64,000 nt of DNA from Strongyloides papillosus (lineage: Eukaryota; Nematoda; Chromadorea; Rhabditida; Strongyloididae), in NCBI GenBank assembly GCA_005656395.1, contig SRSI01000045.1, positions 1 to 64,000 on the forward strand, written 5' to 3'. Positions 10,193-21,173 of this stretch are shown piece after piece. Position 1 is the stretch's first letter. Each line of letters opens with the position of its first letter. The notes beneath the pieces were generated by a model. The model saw only the letters and a list, made by a program, of their open reading frames with translations, did no database searches and was not told the origin of the DNA. A program made the position numbers and the translations under genes.

Positions 10193-10839
10193 CAGGATGT
10201 TTAAAAAAAGTGTGCTCTTTTTAAATTTTTGTAACTTCGTTCATTCTTAATCGATTTAAGAAGAACATTTTTTTAGTCTTTAAGTAAGACTTTGGAGTTT
10301 TAACATGAAAAAAATGTTTCAATTTTTTATTTTTTTGATTGAAGAATTACGCAAAATGATGGTAAACACTTAATTTTAATTTTTATGTTTTTATTAAATT
10401 TCTATTTTAAAAAGTAACTTAAAGTGGCATCCATCTTAGTTTGAGCATTATTTAAGTCTTTTTTCACAATTTGAAAAAGTTTTTTTCCAAAACTTCATTT
10501 TTATCATTTATCACTTCAAAGACCTAAGTTTTTTTCGAATTTTTTCTTATTTTCAGTTTGTACTGTAGACCAGTGATTTATCATGGTCTCAAAAGAGGAA
10601 ATCTTTTAGAGTTAAATCAGATGATTTTGAAAATCATATCAAAAATGTTTATTTTTCTAAATAAACACTATTTTCTGGATAAATTTAGAAATTAAAAACG
10701 GTTGTTTTTTTTAAATATTTTTATGACAAACAAAACTTCAAAGTTACAACTACAGGTTAAAAAAATTTTATTAAAATCAGTTAAGAATGAACGAAATATA
10801 AAAAATTAAAAAAATGATATACTTATTTGAAACACCTAG
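10193..10839. mobile_element. MITE with CAGG(A)TGTTT ends, copy 1
   Basis: 647 bp bounded by TA on both sides (10191-10192 and 10840-10841). Left end CAGGATGTTTAAAAAAAGTG and right end (reversed) CTAGGTGTTTCAAATAAGTA form inverted repeats of at least 60 bp, continuing into TTCGTTCATTCTTAA on both sides. There is no transposase frame. TA target and ends suggest a Tc1/mariner-superfamily non-autonomous element. A copy at 14512-15169 has matching flanks in inverted orientation, so this insertion predates that duplication. Confidence 0.75.
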
Positions 10840-10841
10840 TA

Positions 10842-11580
10842 TTTGACATTTTGAAGTAATGTAACTTTTGATTAACTTTGATATTTTTTATGATATTATG
10901 CTCATCTTAGAGTCTAACTTGTTTTTTTTAAAAAATTATATGAAGTACATTTTTATATTTCAATCTCGTGTAAAGTTGTTAACGTTTTAATAAAAATCAT
11001 TCATTCAAACATTCCACTAACAAGAATATGTTTAGAAATTAAAAAATTTCATAACAATAATTATTTACTCACACAAAGTATGATTAATTAAAAATATTAC
11101 CTTAGTATTTTATATTAAAATATGTAAGAGTAATTTTTTTACTATGAATAAAGATTCATATTATTTTATACTTTCCATAAGTTTGATTTTTAAAGATGAT
11201 CTTGAAAAACAGTATAAAAAATTTGGACTATTAGATGAGTAAAATTCTATAATGAAGTATAAATTATAACAATTCAAACTATTGAAACATTTAAAAAACG
11301 TACTGTGATATGTTAAAAATGTTTTAATTTTGCAAAAAATTAAGTTCTAATCCTGTACTCTAAAAGGTATCGTAGAAAACAATTTAAATTTAAAAATAAA
11401 AATAATGTAATAGAAAAATAAAAACTTATTTTAATAATTTTTTAACTGTTGCTTTTAAATTTATGAACGAAATAATTGCTATTAAATTAGTCGCAAACTA
11501 AGAAAATTCAAACTTTATCAAGTGGAACAAATTTACAATATTTTACGTAAACCTTTGTTCTTTTTATTTTTCTATGTCTA
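10842..11580 (+). repeat. repeat module copy 3
   Basis: Direct, diverged copy of about 8260-9000 and inverted relative to 14222-14509 (first ~300 bp). Landmarks are GTCTAACTTGTTTTTT, CTCACACAAAGTATGATTAA and AAATTAGTCGCAAACTAAG. Together with the MITE at 10193-10839 it forms one arm of an inverted duplication whose other arm is 14222-15169. Non-coding. Confidence 0.65.
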
Positions 11581-11888
11581 GAAGTTTAAAATACTAAAAA
11601 TAAAATCACAAAAAAAGTAATTCATCATTTAGAAATTATAAGCACATTCTTTTGATAAACATTTATAATATATTTAGTATTTCAATATAGTTTTAATTAA
11701 AAATTTATTAATAAAAACACTTTTGTTAAATGAAATAAAAAGTATCAAAAATTTTATACACAAATGATTATTGCATTATTTAAAAGAAAGTATGACTTAT
11801 AAAAATTAAGAAAATACAATTGTTTATTTTTTGTTTTTAAGTAATTGAACTTAGTTAATAAAATTATGTGAAAAGAAAAAATACTGTA

Positions 11889-12534
11889 CAGATGAAACTC
11901 GATTATCAGAATTTCAATTATCTAGATATTTGAGTAACCGGATCAGGATTTTTAGATTTGGGAGAAATTTTAGAATAAGGATCTCTTTTTTTTAACGCTT
12001 TTAACTTTGAATTTTTTGCTTTTTTTTATTTTTTTCTTGAATATTAATATATATTTAGCAACATTATTGAGCAATTTAGAAAAATAAAAAAGAATTTATA
12101 AGTTTAAAAATAGCCTAACAGTGGATTTTAATGCAGCTGAAAATAGAAAATTTTCTCTAATTGAGTATTACAAAGTTTTTTGATTTTGAAGTTTATATAT
12201 GGTTGCGATTGTGTCAGTTGACTATGAAAACTAATTATTTCATCAAATAATTTCTTATTTGACCTCTATAGTATAATTTAATATAATTTTTTTCCGAAAT
12301 TTAAGCAAAAAAATTAATACTACAAAAAATTTCTCCAAATGTTATAAACTACCGCTAAACATGCTTATGTATCATTATCCGTTATAAAAATAATAAATTA
12401 AGCAAATGAAATGCTTCATTTAGCTATTTAAAGTGGAAACCCCTATTATAAAGTTTAGCTAGAGATTTTTATATTTATTAGATTATCCAGACGATTCTCT
12501 AAAAGAATTAGTCCGGATAATCGAGTTTCTATTG
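11889..12534. mobile_element. pogo/Tigger-like MITE
   Basis: 646 bp flanked by TA. The left end is CAGATGAAACTCGATTATC and the reversed right end is CAATAGAAACTCGATTATC; such GAAACTCGATTATC ends are typical of pogo/Tigger-type elements in many animals. The interior has no long frame, so it is non-autonomous. Confidence 0.7.
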
Positions 12535-12744
12535 TATTTTGTTAAATAAGTTAGATATATTACTCATTTTTGTTACTTATATTTTTTACAAAATGCAAAC
12601 TACTCATCAAACCTAATTATTTCGTTTTGATAGACCACAATACAAATAATTATAGACCATACGTGCATTTTTAACGACTACCCTTCCAAAATTAATAAAA
12701 ATGTATAGAGCAATTTGATATAAAAAAGTTTTTGCATTTTGCAC

Positions 12745-13560
12745 AGACATGGTCATTTATCTATTGTCAATGATTATATGATCAGTGATATATTTATCTG
12801 TGATAAAGCTTATCAGTGATAAAATTTTGACAAAAATCATTGATCATTTAGGACATACTATCTGACCAGTGATAAGTTTGTTTTTTCAACAATGAATGAT
12901 GATAAGAAATGTAATGCTTCATTATGACAGATAATAATGCAAGAGTTATTTTAACTTTTGATATTTTTGAATTAAGATTGAATACGAAATTTATTAGTAA
13001 TTTGTGAAAAAAAATTTTTTTTTAAGTTGAAGAATATTAAACACGTTTTGATTAACTAATATATAAAAAGAAGCATGTTTAAAATACGTGTCTTCTTCAC
13101 CAAATCGCTATTTATGTCATTTCTTCGTCAAATAAATAATATTTTAATAGTAAGTATACGAAAATAAATTTGTCTAAATGTATTTTTTAACATTTAAAGA
13201 AAAAAAATTTTTTTGCTACATTGACTTTTTTACCAAATTTTTTACATTAATCGTATTTAAACAATTACTTCGTTTATATAAAAAGTACTTTTAAGAGAAA
13301 TCTAAATATTTGAAGGTATTTTAGAGCTTATTTAGGGATTCTTTATTTTCAAAACTAGTTTTCTTAATTCAATTTTCTAAATTATTTGTATCTAAAGTTG
13401 TAATAGTATTAAGGTAAGATTTATTTAGCAAAACAATTACTTATTATTAACGGAATAGCATATATGCAACAATACAATATATAAAAACGGAAAAATTCTT
13501 TTAAAATTGAATTTATTATTAATGAGTGCTCAATAAAACCTTTTGCAACTGCAATGTTAA
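12745..13560 (+). repeat. ~0.8-kb direct repeat, copy 1
   Basis: The same order of landmarks recurs at 16005-16850: ACATGG(T/C)CATTTAT, TGATCAGTGATATATTTATC, CAACAATGAATG(A/G)TGATAA, then a TTTTTTTGCTACAT block. Divergence is substantial. It contains a cluster of TGATAA/TTATCA-type palindromic words (ATCAGTGATA and relatives). I could not find a coding frame shared by the two copies. Confidence 0.65.
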
Positions 13561-13929
13561 AAAACATGTTTTCCAGACGCAGAACTTTTATTTTACCAGA
13601 GACTAATGTGAATATAACAATACTAGAGATATTGAAGATATTTAGGTTATTTTAATGTAAAAGCTGATAATTTGATAAGTCAGATGTAAACAAAATTTTT
13701 TTTAATTTCCTGTGTGGCCTTATATGTAGACATTTTTTAATGTTATGTCATGAATATTGCTATATATGCTTGTTACATCACTATAAATTATTTAAGTATA
13801 ATTATTGCGCGATTGATATTTAAAAATATTAACGTTGCAAAAAAGTTTGCTGCAAATGTTACTAAATGTTATTAAATATGCTTATTTTAAGAATAGTTGT
13901 TATAAAAATATCATTTACTTTTATTTAAA
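13561..13929. other. AT-rich stretch, nothing identified
   Basis: No supported gene or repeat boundary in this stretch between the direct-repeat copy and the inverted repeat at 13930. Confidence 0.5.
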
Positions 13930-14220
13930 TTGTTAATTAAAGAATTTATAGAAGGAGATTATATTCAAAACACAAGCCTTTCTTTGTCATATTTAAAAAA
14001 ACTGCCAAAAAGCATTCATGAAAAGCACAGGAATACATTTTTTTAACAAAAACTGTTTGTATGTACAAATTTTTAAATTTTCTAAATAATTATCTAAGAT
14101 ATTTCTATATGTGCTTTTGCATTTTTTTATTAAAAACGTATACACATTAGAAGCAATTTTAAAAGTCAAATTTCTACTAATTTTTGTCACAGACATTTTA
14201 AAAATAACATCAATTTTGAC
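13930..14220 (-). repeat. inverted repeat partner of 16.90-17.09 kb
   Basis: Words such as CTAATTTTTGTCACAGACAT and AAGCAATTTTAAAA here match the opposite strand of 16900-17090 (TCTGTGATAAAAATTAG and AAAATTG). The frame of about 67 codons on the minus strand is not kept intact in the partner, so I do not call a gene. Confidence 0.5.
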
Positions 14221-14221
14221 A

Positions 14222-14509
14222 TAAAATTTTTCCGTGAAATACTAAAATAATATTCTTAATTAATAATACTTTGTAGAGTAAATAATTATTGCTTTTCATT
14301 ATCATTGTTATTAAATTTCTAAACATATTTTTGTTAGTAGAATGTTTTAAAGAATGATTTTTGCTAAAACGTTAACAACTTTACATGAATTTATCTTATA
14401 AAAACGTACTTCATAAAATTTTATAAAAAAAGTTAGACTCTAACATGAGCAAGATACCATAAAAAAATATATCAGGGCTAAAAAAATTACGGTACTTCAA
14501 GTTTTCTAA
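14222..14509 (-). repeat. repeat module copy 4
   Basis: Matches the beginning of copy 3 (about 10850-11140) in inverted orientation, including AATACTTTGT-AGTAAATAATTATTGC and AAAACGTTAACAACTTTACA. It is directly joined at TA to the MITE at 14512, exactly as copy 3 joins its MITE. Confidence 0.65.
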
Positions 14510-14511
14510 TA

Positions 14512-15169
14512 CAAAATATTTCAAATAGATTTACTCTTTTTAAAACTTTTATAACTTCGTCCACTCTTAACCCCATTTAAATACATTTTTTGATCCTTAT
14601 TTATGACTTTAAACCTTGTTTATCATAAAAATATTTTTAAAAAAATAACCGTTTTTAAATGTTAAATTTAATTATGAAATAATGTTTATTTAGGAAAATA
14701 AACATTTTTGGTATGGTTTCAAAGATTATATGATTTATAACTAATAGGTTTATTCTTTTGAAGCTATGTTAAGTCACTCATCTACATCATACAAACTGAA
14801 AATAAGAAAAGAATTTAATAAAAAATTTAAAAAATCTTTGAAGTGATAAATGTTGATAAGAAAGTTCTTGGAAAATGTTTTTTAAAATTGTGAAAAAAGA
14901 TTTAAATCATGTTTGAGTTAAAATGTACGTCTCTTTAAGTCTTTTTTTTAAATAAAAATTAAATAAAATCTTTAAAAAGTTTAGATAAACTTTCATCATT
15001 CTTGAATACAATTTTTGCAGTAAAAAAATCAAAAAATTGAAAAAAAAATTTTTTTAGTAGTAAAACTCCAAAGTCTTAGCTTCAGATGAAAGAAATTTTG
15101 TTAAGATCAGTTAACAATGAACAAAATTAAAAAAATTAAAATGAGAGTACACCTATTTGAAACACCATG
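14512..15169. mobile_element. MITE with CAGG(A)TGTTT ends, copy 2
   Basis: 658 bp, TA on both sides (14510-14511 and 15170-15171). The reversed right end is CATGGTGTTTCAAATAGGTG and the left end CAAAATATTTCAAATAG has drifted. It is the inverted counterpart of 10193-10839, and the module flank beside it is inverted too. No coding capacity. Confidence 0.7.
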
Positions 15170-15287
15170 TATTTGTTCTTCTTTGATCCTTCAAAAAATA
15201 AATATTTATTTTCCAATAACGTTGCATAGTATTTTTTAACATTTAAGAAAATTTTACTTTTAAAATATCAAAGTGAAATATTTTAAA

Positions 15288-15853
15288 ATGATAGTTTTTG
15301 AAACATCAATAATATTTATAATTATTTCAATATCTAAGATTGTTAAAATGCTTGGTGATGAAACTCTTATTGTCAAGGCAAAACTTATATGTTATGATCC
15401 ATTTAATTTTGTTGAATATTTTTCTCTACATGATGAATCAGAAATTGAAATTATTAAAGAAAATGTTACAGCAGAACTAAAATCCGTTAAAAAACATGCT
15501 ATTTTGGCATCTGTAACTGACTTATGTAATAAAACAATTACTGTTAGTGCAGATAAGGTTCATTATGATGATATAGAAAGCGGAGGTAAAAAAATATAAA
15601 AAAGATTATTTATATATTTTTAGATTTTTATGTTGAATATACTTATGAATACTCTCGTAGAAAATTTGAAAAAAAGATTCCAAAAGATTGTGTTCGCGGT
15701 GAACTTTTTGATGGATGGACATATCCTTGTGATTTTGGTGAACTCAATCCAAATTTAGACAGACCGAGAGGCGAGAAAAGACATCTTCAGTGGTTGTTGC
15801 AATATATAAATTCTCATGAACCTAATAGAGGTTTGCCTATTCCTTCAAAATAA
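15288..15853 (+). CDS. small secreted protein, transthyretin-like-type (gene C)
   Basis: Two exons, 15288-15585 and 15624-15853, with a 38-bp intron (GTAAAA...TTTTTAG) in phase 1; 175 aa. The ATG at 15288 is used; the frame is open 15 bases upstream only through a GTG. MIVFETSIIFIIISIS is a signal-peptide-like start. It is followed by VKAKLICYD, CNKTITV and VHYDD, then FEKKIPKDC and CDFGELNPNLDRPRGEKR. In nematode transthyretin-like proteins a VxGxLxC strand comes early, a conserved HDC segment mid-way and a GTLNLE...EER segment late; this protein has comparable pieces in the same order. Intron position and the IPxDC motif tie it to gene B and relic A. Function unknown; secretion is the firmest prediction. 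Confidence 0.72.
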
Positions 15854-16004
15854 TTCATTATTTTATTATATGATTTTTTTAATATAATATTTACATTTTA
15901 TTAAACCAACTAATAAAATTTTTACTAAACATAAAATCTGGAAAATAAATTATCTATAATAAAAAGAAATAAGAAAAAAAATTGTCTCTCTCATAACCAG
16001 ACAT

Positions 16005-16850
16005 GGCCATTTATTTATTATCAATGATAATGTGATCAGTGATATATTTATCAGTAATAATATTTTGACAAAATTCATTGATTATTTTACAACATACTAT
16101 CTGTTCCGTGATAAATCCGTTTTTCCAACAATGAATGGTGATAAAAAAATGTAAAGCTTCATTATGACTAATAATAATGCACGAGTTACTTTATCTTTAA
16201 TATTTTTGTATTAGGATTTAAAAAAAAATTTGTAAGTAATTTGAAAAAAAAACAACTTTATTTTCAACTAAAAAACAATTAACATGTTTTGAATAATTAA
16301 TAAATAAAAAAGAGAATGTTTAGAACATGGGTCTCCTTTATCAAATCACTATTAAAATCATTTATTAAGCAATAAAAAAATATTTTATTAGTAAGTTATA
16401 CAAAAATAAACTTATTTAGATGTATTTTGTAGCATTTAAAGAAAAAAAAATTTTTTTGCTACATCGACTATTTTTTACTAACTTTTTTTGCATTAGACGT
16501 ATGTAAACAATTGTTTTGTTTTTATCAGTAGTAGTTTTAAGGGAAATTTAAATATTTTGAGTTACTTTGAAGCATTTTTAGAAATTCTTAATTTGCTACA
16601 CTAATTTTTTTAATTCAATTTTCTACATTTGTTAAATTTAAAGTAGTAATAGTATTAGGTAAGATTTGTTTAGCAAAATAATTGTTTGCTATAAACGAAA
16701 CAACATATCTGCAACAGTACATTATATCAAAAGGGAAAGCTTTATTATAAAATTAAATTTATCATTAATGGGTGGTTAATTAAATCTTTCCAGCTACAAT
16801 GTTAATAAACATATTTTACATACACGGAACTTTTTTTACTAGTTACTAAA
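16005..16850 (+). repeat. ~0.8-kb direct repeat, copy 2
   Basis: Partner of 12745-13560 in the same orientation. It starts just downstream of gene C, whereas copy 1 lies between repeat module 3 and module 4. No gene seen. Confidence 0.65.
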
Positions 16851-17335
16851 AAAATTTTTATAAGAGAGATTTAATTTTTGGCCTTTATAAGAAAAAAAGG
16901 ACTGGCTTACATATTCATAGAGAATTTTTTTTGTCGAAATTGATATCATTTTTTAAATGTCTGTGATAAAAATTAGTAAAAATATGAATTTTAAAATTGT
17001 TTAATGTGTATATGTTTTTAATAAAAAAAATGCAAAAGTACATGCAGAAATACCTTAGATAATTCAAAAAATTATACATACACTACAATTTTTAAAAAAG
17101 TGTACAGCGTAAGTTCTAAAACAGCGCCTTGCCGAGATCAAGAAATTTGGTGGTCATTTAGAGGTTTTACTTATTTAGAAGTTATTTAATATATTACTAA
17201 TAATTACGACTAAAATCTAATAATATGTATAAATATTTATTTGACAATTTTAAATGATAAAAAAAGTGCTATATAAAGTAAATAACAAAAAGAAATTACT
17301 ATTAAATATAGTCTAGTCATAATTATTTTCTTTAA
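16851..17335. other. intergenic with an inverted-repeat partner of 13.93-14.22 kb
   Basis: 16900-17090 pairs with 13930-14220. A short, less AT-rich island at about 17100-17165 (GCGCCTTGCCGAGATC) stands out but I cannot identify it. Otherwise AT-rich and featureless. Confidence 0.5.
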
Positions 17336-17339
17336 GTAC

Positions 17340-17543
17340 AGTATTAATTTTTAAAAGAATATTGGATACAAAGAACTTTGAAATCAACCCCCTAATTTCT
17401 TAATAATTCTTTATTAGTAGAATAAAAATGATGATTTTAAAATATATTGAAAGTTAGAAAATATAATGAAAAAACTCTATCTTTTTGGGATGATTTCTCA
17501 TCTTTAGGTACTATTAGTTTTCTTTTTAGGAAACATTACTGCT
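17340..17543 (-). repeat. LTR of element 5 (downstream copy in element orientation)
   Basis: 204 bp, by eye identical to 18601-18804. The ORF stop codon lies inside it at 17506-17504. Confidence 0.88.
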
Positions 17544-18583
17544 CCACCTGGGTTTTGTGATTCAGGAATTTTCCTGTAATCAATCCAGTTGACTTTACAT
17601 AGTTCGCTTGAGTTAGAATCATTCTTCTTAAAGTAGTCTCCAACTTTAAATTTGTTGTCATAAATCGTTGATATTAATGGTTCAATCCAATTGACCTTAC
17701 ATTCAATAAGTGAATCAAGAAATGTTGTCATAGTAGATGTTGCTTTTCTTATCAATTTTGCTACACATTGTAAAGATTGAGTATAGCTATTTCGATTTAA
17801 AGTATAAGCTAAATATTTCAGTTCAGCATGGAAAAATTTGGATTTATGTATGTTGAGTAATAAATTGTTTGAATTACATATTTTGAATATTTGTCCAAAT
17901 AAATCAGCATATTTTTGAAACAACTTCTTATCCGTTGTATCTTTCTTTCTTGGTGTTGATTCCTTGGGTTTCCCAGGTTTTCTCTTTACTGATCCTTTGG
18001 GTGTCCCACGGTTTCTTTTTGATGAAATTTCAATTTCATCACTTTCCGATTCCTCTTTACTTTCTTTATTTTTGACTTCATTAACTGAGTTTACATAACT
18101 TATAATCGTTTGTGAAGTCTCCTTTGTTGCATTTTCTTCTAAATCCTCATTAACTGGTAATTGAGAAATGCTGGGACTTTCATCTTTTTCTTTCTTTAAG
18201 TTTTCTTTACTATCCAATTTCTCACGGAGGGACAGCATGTTGTCAGCTTGTATTTTTATTGAATTCTGGATGGATGTCATCGTCTCTATATGGACTTTCA
18301 TCATCAATTCCATCCGTTGTAATAACTTATCAATAGTAAGATTCTGAACATTGTTGTGAACTTCCTGTTGATTTTGAGTTCCTCTTCCTTCACTTAATGG
18401 AGGATCAATGTTGTAAATTTCTTTATTGGTATGACCTGCACTGTTTCGTGTCTTTCCCAGATCATCCATGTTCAATATATTTGTAGTGTTTACACTAGTG
18501 GAACTTTCGGATATAATTTCCTGAAAGATCTCTGACTCTGTTTCTCCTAATTTAAGATGGGTGTTTGATCTGGTGTTCTTCAT
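17504..18583 (-). CDS. chimeric gag-like / RT-fragment protein of element 5
   Basis: 359 aa from the ATG at 18583 (an in-frame TTG lies 6 bases upstream). The N-terminal two thirds is polar and charged, with a possible coiled-coil around residues 85-130 and a basic patch (RKPGKPKESTPRKK) near 205-220. It then passes without a break into GQIFKICNSNNLLLNIHKSK and LKYLAYTLNRNSYT, which match the thumb-side segment of gypsy RT (the region after the YxDD box: l.l...Kc.f....v.yLGh.....). No catalytic RT, protease, RNase H or integrase is present. It seems to be the product of a large internal deletion that kept the frame. The last ~70 residues contain two CKVNWI segments. Role, if any, is probably in packaging. 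Confidence 0.7.
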   Translation of the reverse strand: MKNTRSNTHLKLGETESEIFQEIISESSTSVNTTNILNMDDLGKTRNSAGHTNKEIYNIDPPLSEGRGTQNQQEVHNNVQNLTIDKLLQRMELMMKVHIETMTSIQNSIKIQADNMLSLREKLDSKENLKKEKDESPSISQLPVNEDLEENATKETSQTIISYVNSVNEVKNKESKEESESDEIEISSKRNRGTPKGSVKRKPGKPKESTPRKKDTTDKKLFQKYADLFGQIFKICNSNNLLLNIHKSKFFHAELKYLAYTLNRNSYTQSLQCVAKLIRKATSTMTTFLDSLIECKVNWIEPLISTIYDNKFKVGDYFKKNDSNSSELCKVNWIDYRKIPESQNPGGAVMFPKKKTNST

Positions 18584-18600
18584 ACACAATTCACGTCTCC

Positions 18601-18804
18601 AGTATTAATTTTTAAAAGAATATTGGATACAAAGAACTTTGAAATCAACCCCCTAATTTCTTAATAATTCTTTATTAGTAGAATAAAAATGATGATTTTA
18701 AAATATATTGAAAGTTAGAAAATATAATGAAAAAACTCTATCTTTTTGGGATGATTTCTCATCTTTAGGTACTATTAGTTTTCTTTTTAGGAAACATTAC
18801 TGCT
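18601..18804 (-). repeat. LTR of element 5 (upstream copy in element orientation)
   Basis: 204 bp, by eye identical to 17340-17543 and followed at 18805 by the GTAC target duplication. Confidence 0.88.
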
Positions 18805-18830
18805 GTACATTATTTAAAGCAGTGCATGAT

Positions 18831-19049
18831 CTAATATTGAGAACTGTAAATAATGACATGATTTACTACTTTATCTTCTAAACGTGCTATAAGAGGGAAA
18901 CAATCATCTATTTTTAAATTTTTAATATAAGTTCTTAAATTGTATAGACCCTTTAAAACTTTATTCTTTGTTTCTTCTTGAGTAATTTTTTTATCACTAT
19001 CATAATCATCGACTTTATTATTATAAAGATTTGAACACTCTTCTAATTT
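18831..19049 (-). pseudogene. unidentified coding-like fragment
   Basis: Minus-strand open stretch of 72 codons ending at TAG (18833-18831), preceded by a stop at 19052. Composition looks protein-like (KITQEETKNKVLKGLYNL, then IDDCFPLIARLEDKVVNHV) and differs from the low-complexity background, but there is no ATG. It lies just outside element 5, whose insertion may have split a larger host or mobile gene. I do not recognise the family. Confidence 0.35.
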
Positions 19050-19699
19050 TTAATTACCATACGTATTTTCATTACTCTCTAAAATATCAGTTTGAAAAAA
19101 ATTTTCAGTAAACTTATTCCTCTTGTGGACTAGGAAACTGTTTAAGTGTTAAAGTACATGCAAAGATGCATGTGATTTTCTTTACTACCATGATTATGTA
19201 GAAGCTTTTTTTATTTAATTGTACCTTACTAAGAGGTTTTTTGTATGAAAATCTAAAAAAAAATTTGGGCTAGACATTACGGTGACTAAGTAGAGATTTC
19301 TCTTATTAGAGATTTTTTATTTAGGGGTTACACTGTATTCCCTTGTCTTTCATGAGTTCTATTTGACATATTTGTTCTTTTTGCTTAAAATATAACAGAA
19401 ACATTTTCGGTGTTTTTAAGAGATTTAAACTTTAGTAAACTATTTTCTAATCTTCTAGAATTTGCAATAGAATTTCAAGATTTTATAATGTAATTTTTAA
19501 AATTAAACGCGTAAAATTAGAAAAAATATCTTTGTTTAAACTGCAAATTATGCTTTTGTCTAAGATCAAAAAATTTACATACTATACACTTTTTAAAAAA
19601 TATATTCCTTTGTCTTTCATGAGTGCTATTTGACAAACAGGTTCTTTTTGTCTAATAAATGACAAAAAAAAATTTGCTGTGTTATTTCTCAATAATATG
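19050..19699. other. intergenic with a short internal duplication
   Basis: TTGTCTTTCATGAGT and the following ~30 bp occur twice (about 19337 and 19612), indicating a local duplication with a ~275-bp offset. A small palindrome around GAGATTTCTCTTATTAGAG is at 19293-19311. No gene. Confidence 0.45.
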
Positions 19700-20560
19700 C
19701 AGGGTAAGCCAAATGTAGCTCACAAGGTATTAGCATATATAACTTCTCTTGTAGATTAACTACAAGAATGGTATACAGTCATTTTGTAGCTCTTAATCTT
19801 GCATAAATTAAATTTAGGTTTCATAACAAAATTCGGATTCTAGGCGGAGTTATAGGTCTTTAAAATTAAGAGTCATTTTTGGAATATATGGTATGTAACT
19901 TTTTTATATGGAAAGATATTTAAATGCTTGATGCTGATTATGAAAGCCCAACTTGTTTTGTACTTATTCCTAAAAGTTTATAAATTTTAAAGTCCAGCAA
20001 CTATGTTTTATTTTTTGAAAAAGAAAAGAAATCACGATTTTTGCCAAAATTTCGATGTTTTTTCAAAATTAAAGAGCGATGAGATAAGTTTTAAAAATGT
20101 TCTATAGGTAATCTGATAGAGTAAACAAAGCTTTGTCGAACAAGTAAACTGTCACTATATTTGATTGAGTTTGAAGAAAGTTTGGAATATTCAAAAATTG
20201 ACCATCTTTAACAATAATCCTAGTAAAAAAATAAAATTTGTCAATCTTTTTTAAATTTTCGAGCACGGATTATGTTTTATCTCTTTAAATATTCAAAATA
20301 TTGTCCTATTTTGATAATTTCTCGCTTACATTTTAAAAATAGAGGGTATGTGATTACGAGTGGATATACAAAAAATTTAAAAGACATATTACAAGTGTTA
20401 TTTTAGATTAATATTTATACAAAATAGTATAAAATGATAGTAAATGGTATAGAAATATTGAAAAAATTATTTTTTTTCTAAAGTTTGAGTGACAACACAC
20501 AGAGCATATCTTTGTCAATTTGACTATAGCAAATGAACAAAGAATATCAGTCAAATTTAC
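19700..20560 (+). mobile_element. partial foldback transposon (same family as 33.69-35.14 kb)
   Basis: Begins CAGGGTAAGCCAAATGTAGC and follows the sequence of 33686-34490 throughout (shared landmarks CTTCTCTTGTAGATTA, GGATTCTAGGCGGAGTTA, GAAAGCCCAACTTGTTTTG), with moderate divergence. Unlike the 33.69-kb copy it shows no inverted second arm, so the right half is missing or lies beyond the retroelement at 21.1 kb. Confidence 0.7.
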
Positions 20561-21097
20561 AACATTTTTGTACCATAATTTAGTCTTTAATTGTAATACA
20601 ATTTTTAATTTTTTTGTTAATGCATATTATACGCAATTTTTCTTAACAATATTGATGCAAAATGAGGGTAGATTTTTTGAATTTATTATGTGAAATATTG
20701 TTTATTGCTATAGAAAATTCTATATATTATGATATTCAAAAATGTTTAGTATTTATAAACATTTTTATAATGAAATAAATGTAATTTTGAATTAATATTG
20801 ATATACGATTAAAACTAATTTTTCTTTCAACATTGTATTTTTAATAAAGACATGCAAAGTATAAATGCATGACATTTTAATTTAAAAATATAGACAAACA
20901 ACTTAGTTTTTGTATTATTTAAATATACTGAAATATGAATATTATAAAATATTAATATTAATGGAAAAAAATTATAAATTATGAATTTTAAAGAACAAAT
21001 TTTAAATATTATAATGAATTTTGAATATAAAAATGTTTATAAATTGTGAGATTATTTTCTAAAAAAAGAGTTTTAATAAATTGTGTTAATTTATTTG
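20561..21097. other. AT-rich, nothing identified
   Basis: Low-complexity A/T sequence before the surviving end of a 5' LTR. The 5' part of that LTR should begin near 21039 but no match to the 3' LTR start is visible. Confidence 0.5.
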
Positions 21098-21173
21098 GCT
21101 TTGTGTTATTTTCTTATCTATTGGTTTTATTTTACAGTAATAAACTTTATTGTAATATTAAGTGTATCTAGCA
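21098..21173 (+). repeat. 5' LTR remnant of element 2
   Basis: The last ~35 bp (TAATAAACTTTATTGTAATA then TTAAGTGTATCTAGCA) match the 3' LTR end exactly and the preceding ~40 bp match loosely. TGGAGCCCTCCAGG follows directly at 21174 and is a plausible primer binding site; I cannot name the tRNA. Confidence 0.75.

Larger units (their letters stand above)
17340..18804 (-). mobile_element. compact 1.47-kb LTR element with a chimeric ORF (element 5)
   Basis: 204-bp direct terminal repeats at 17340-17543 and 18601-18804 that read as identical, flanked by a 4-bp target duplication GTAC (17336-17339 and 18805-18808). The ORF and hence the element run on the minus strand. In that orientation the LTR begins AGCAGTAATG and ends AATACT, not TG...CA, and the bases after the upstream LTR are GGAGACGTG, giving TGGAGACGTG if the last LTR base is included (primer site overlapping the LTR by one base). 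Only about 1 kb of internal sequence remains, all inside one ORF. Non-autonomous but recent. Confidence 0.88.
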
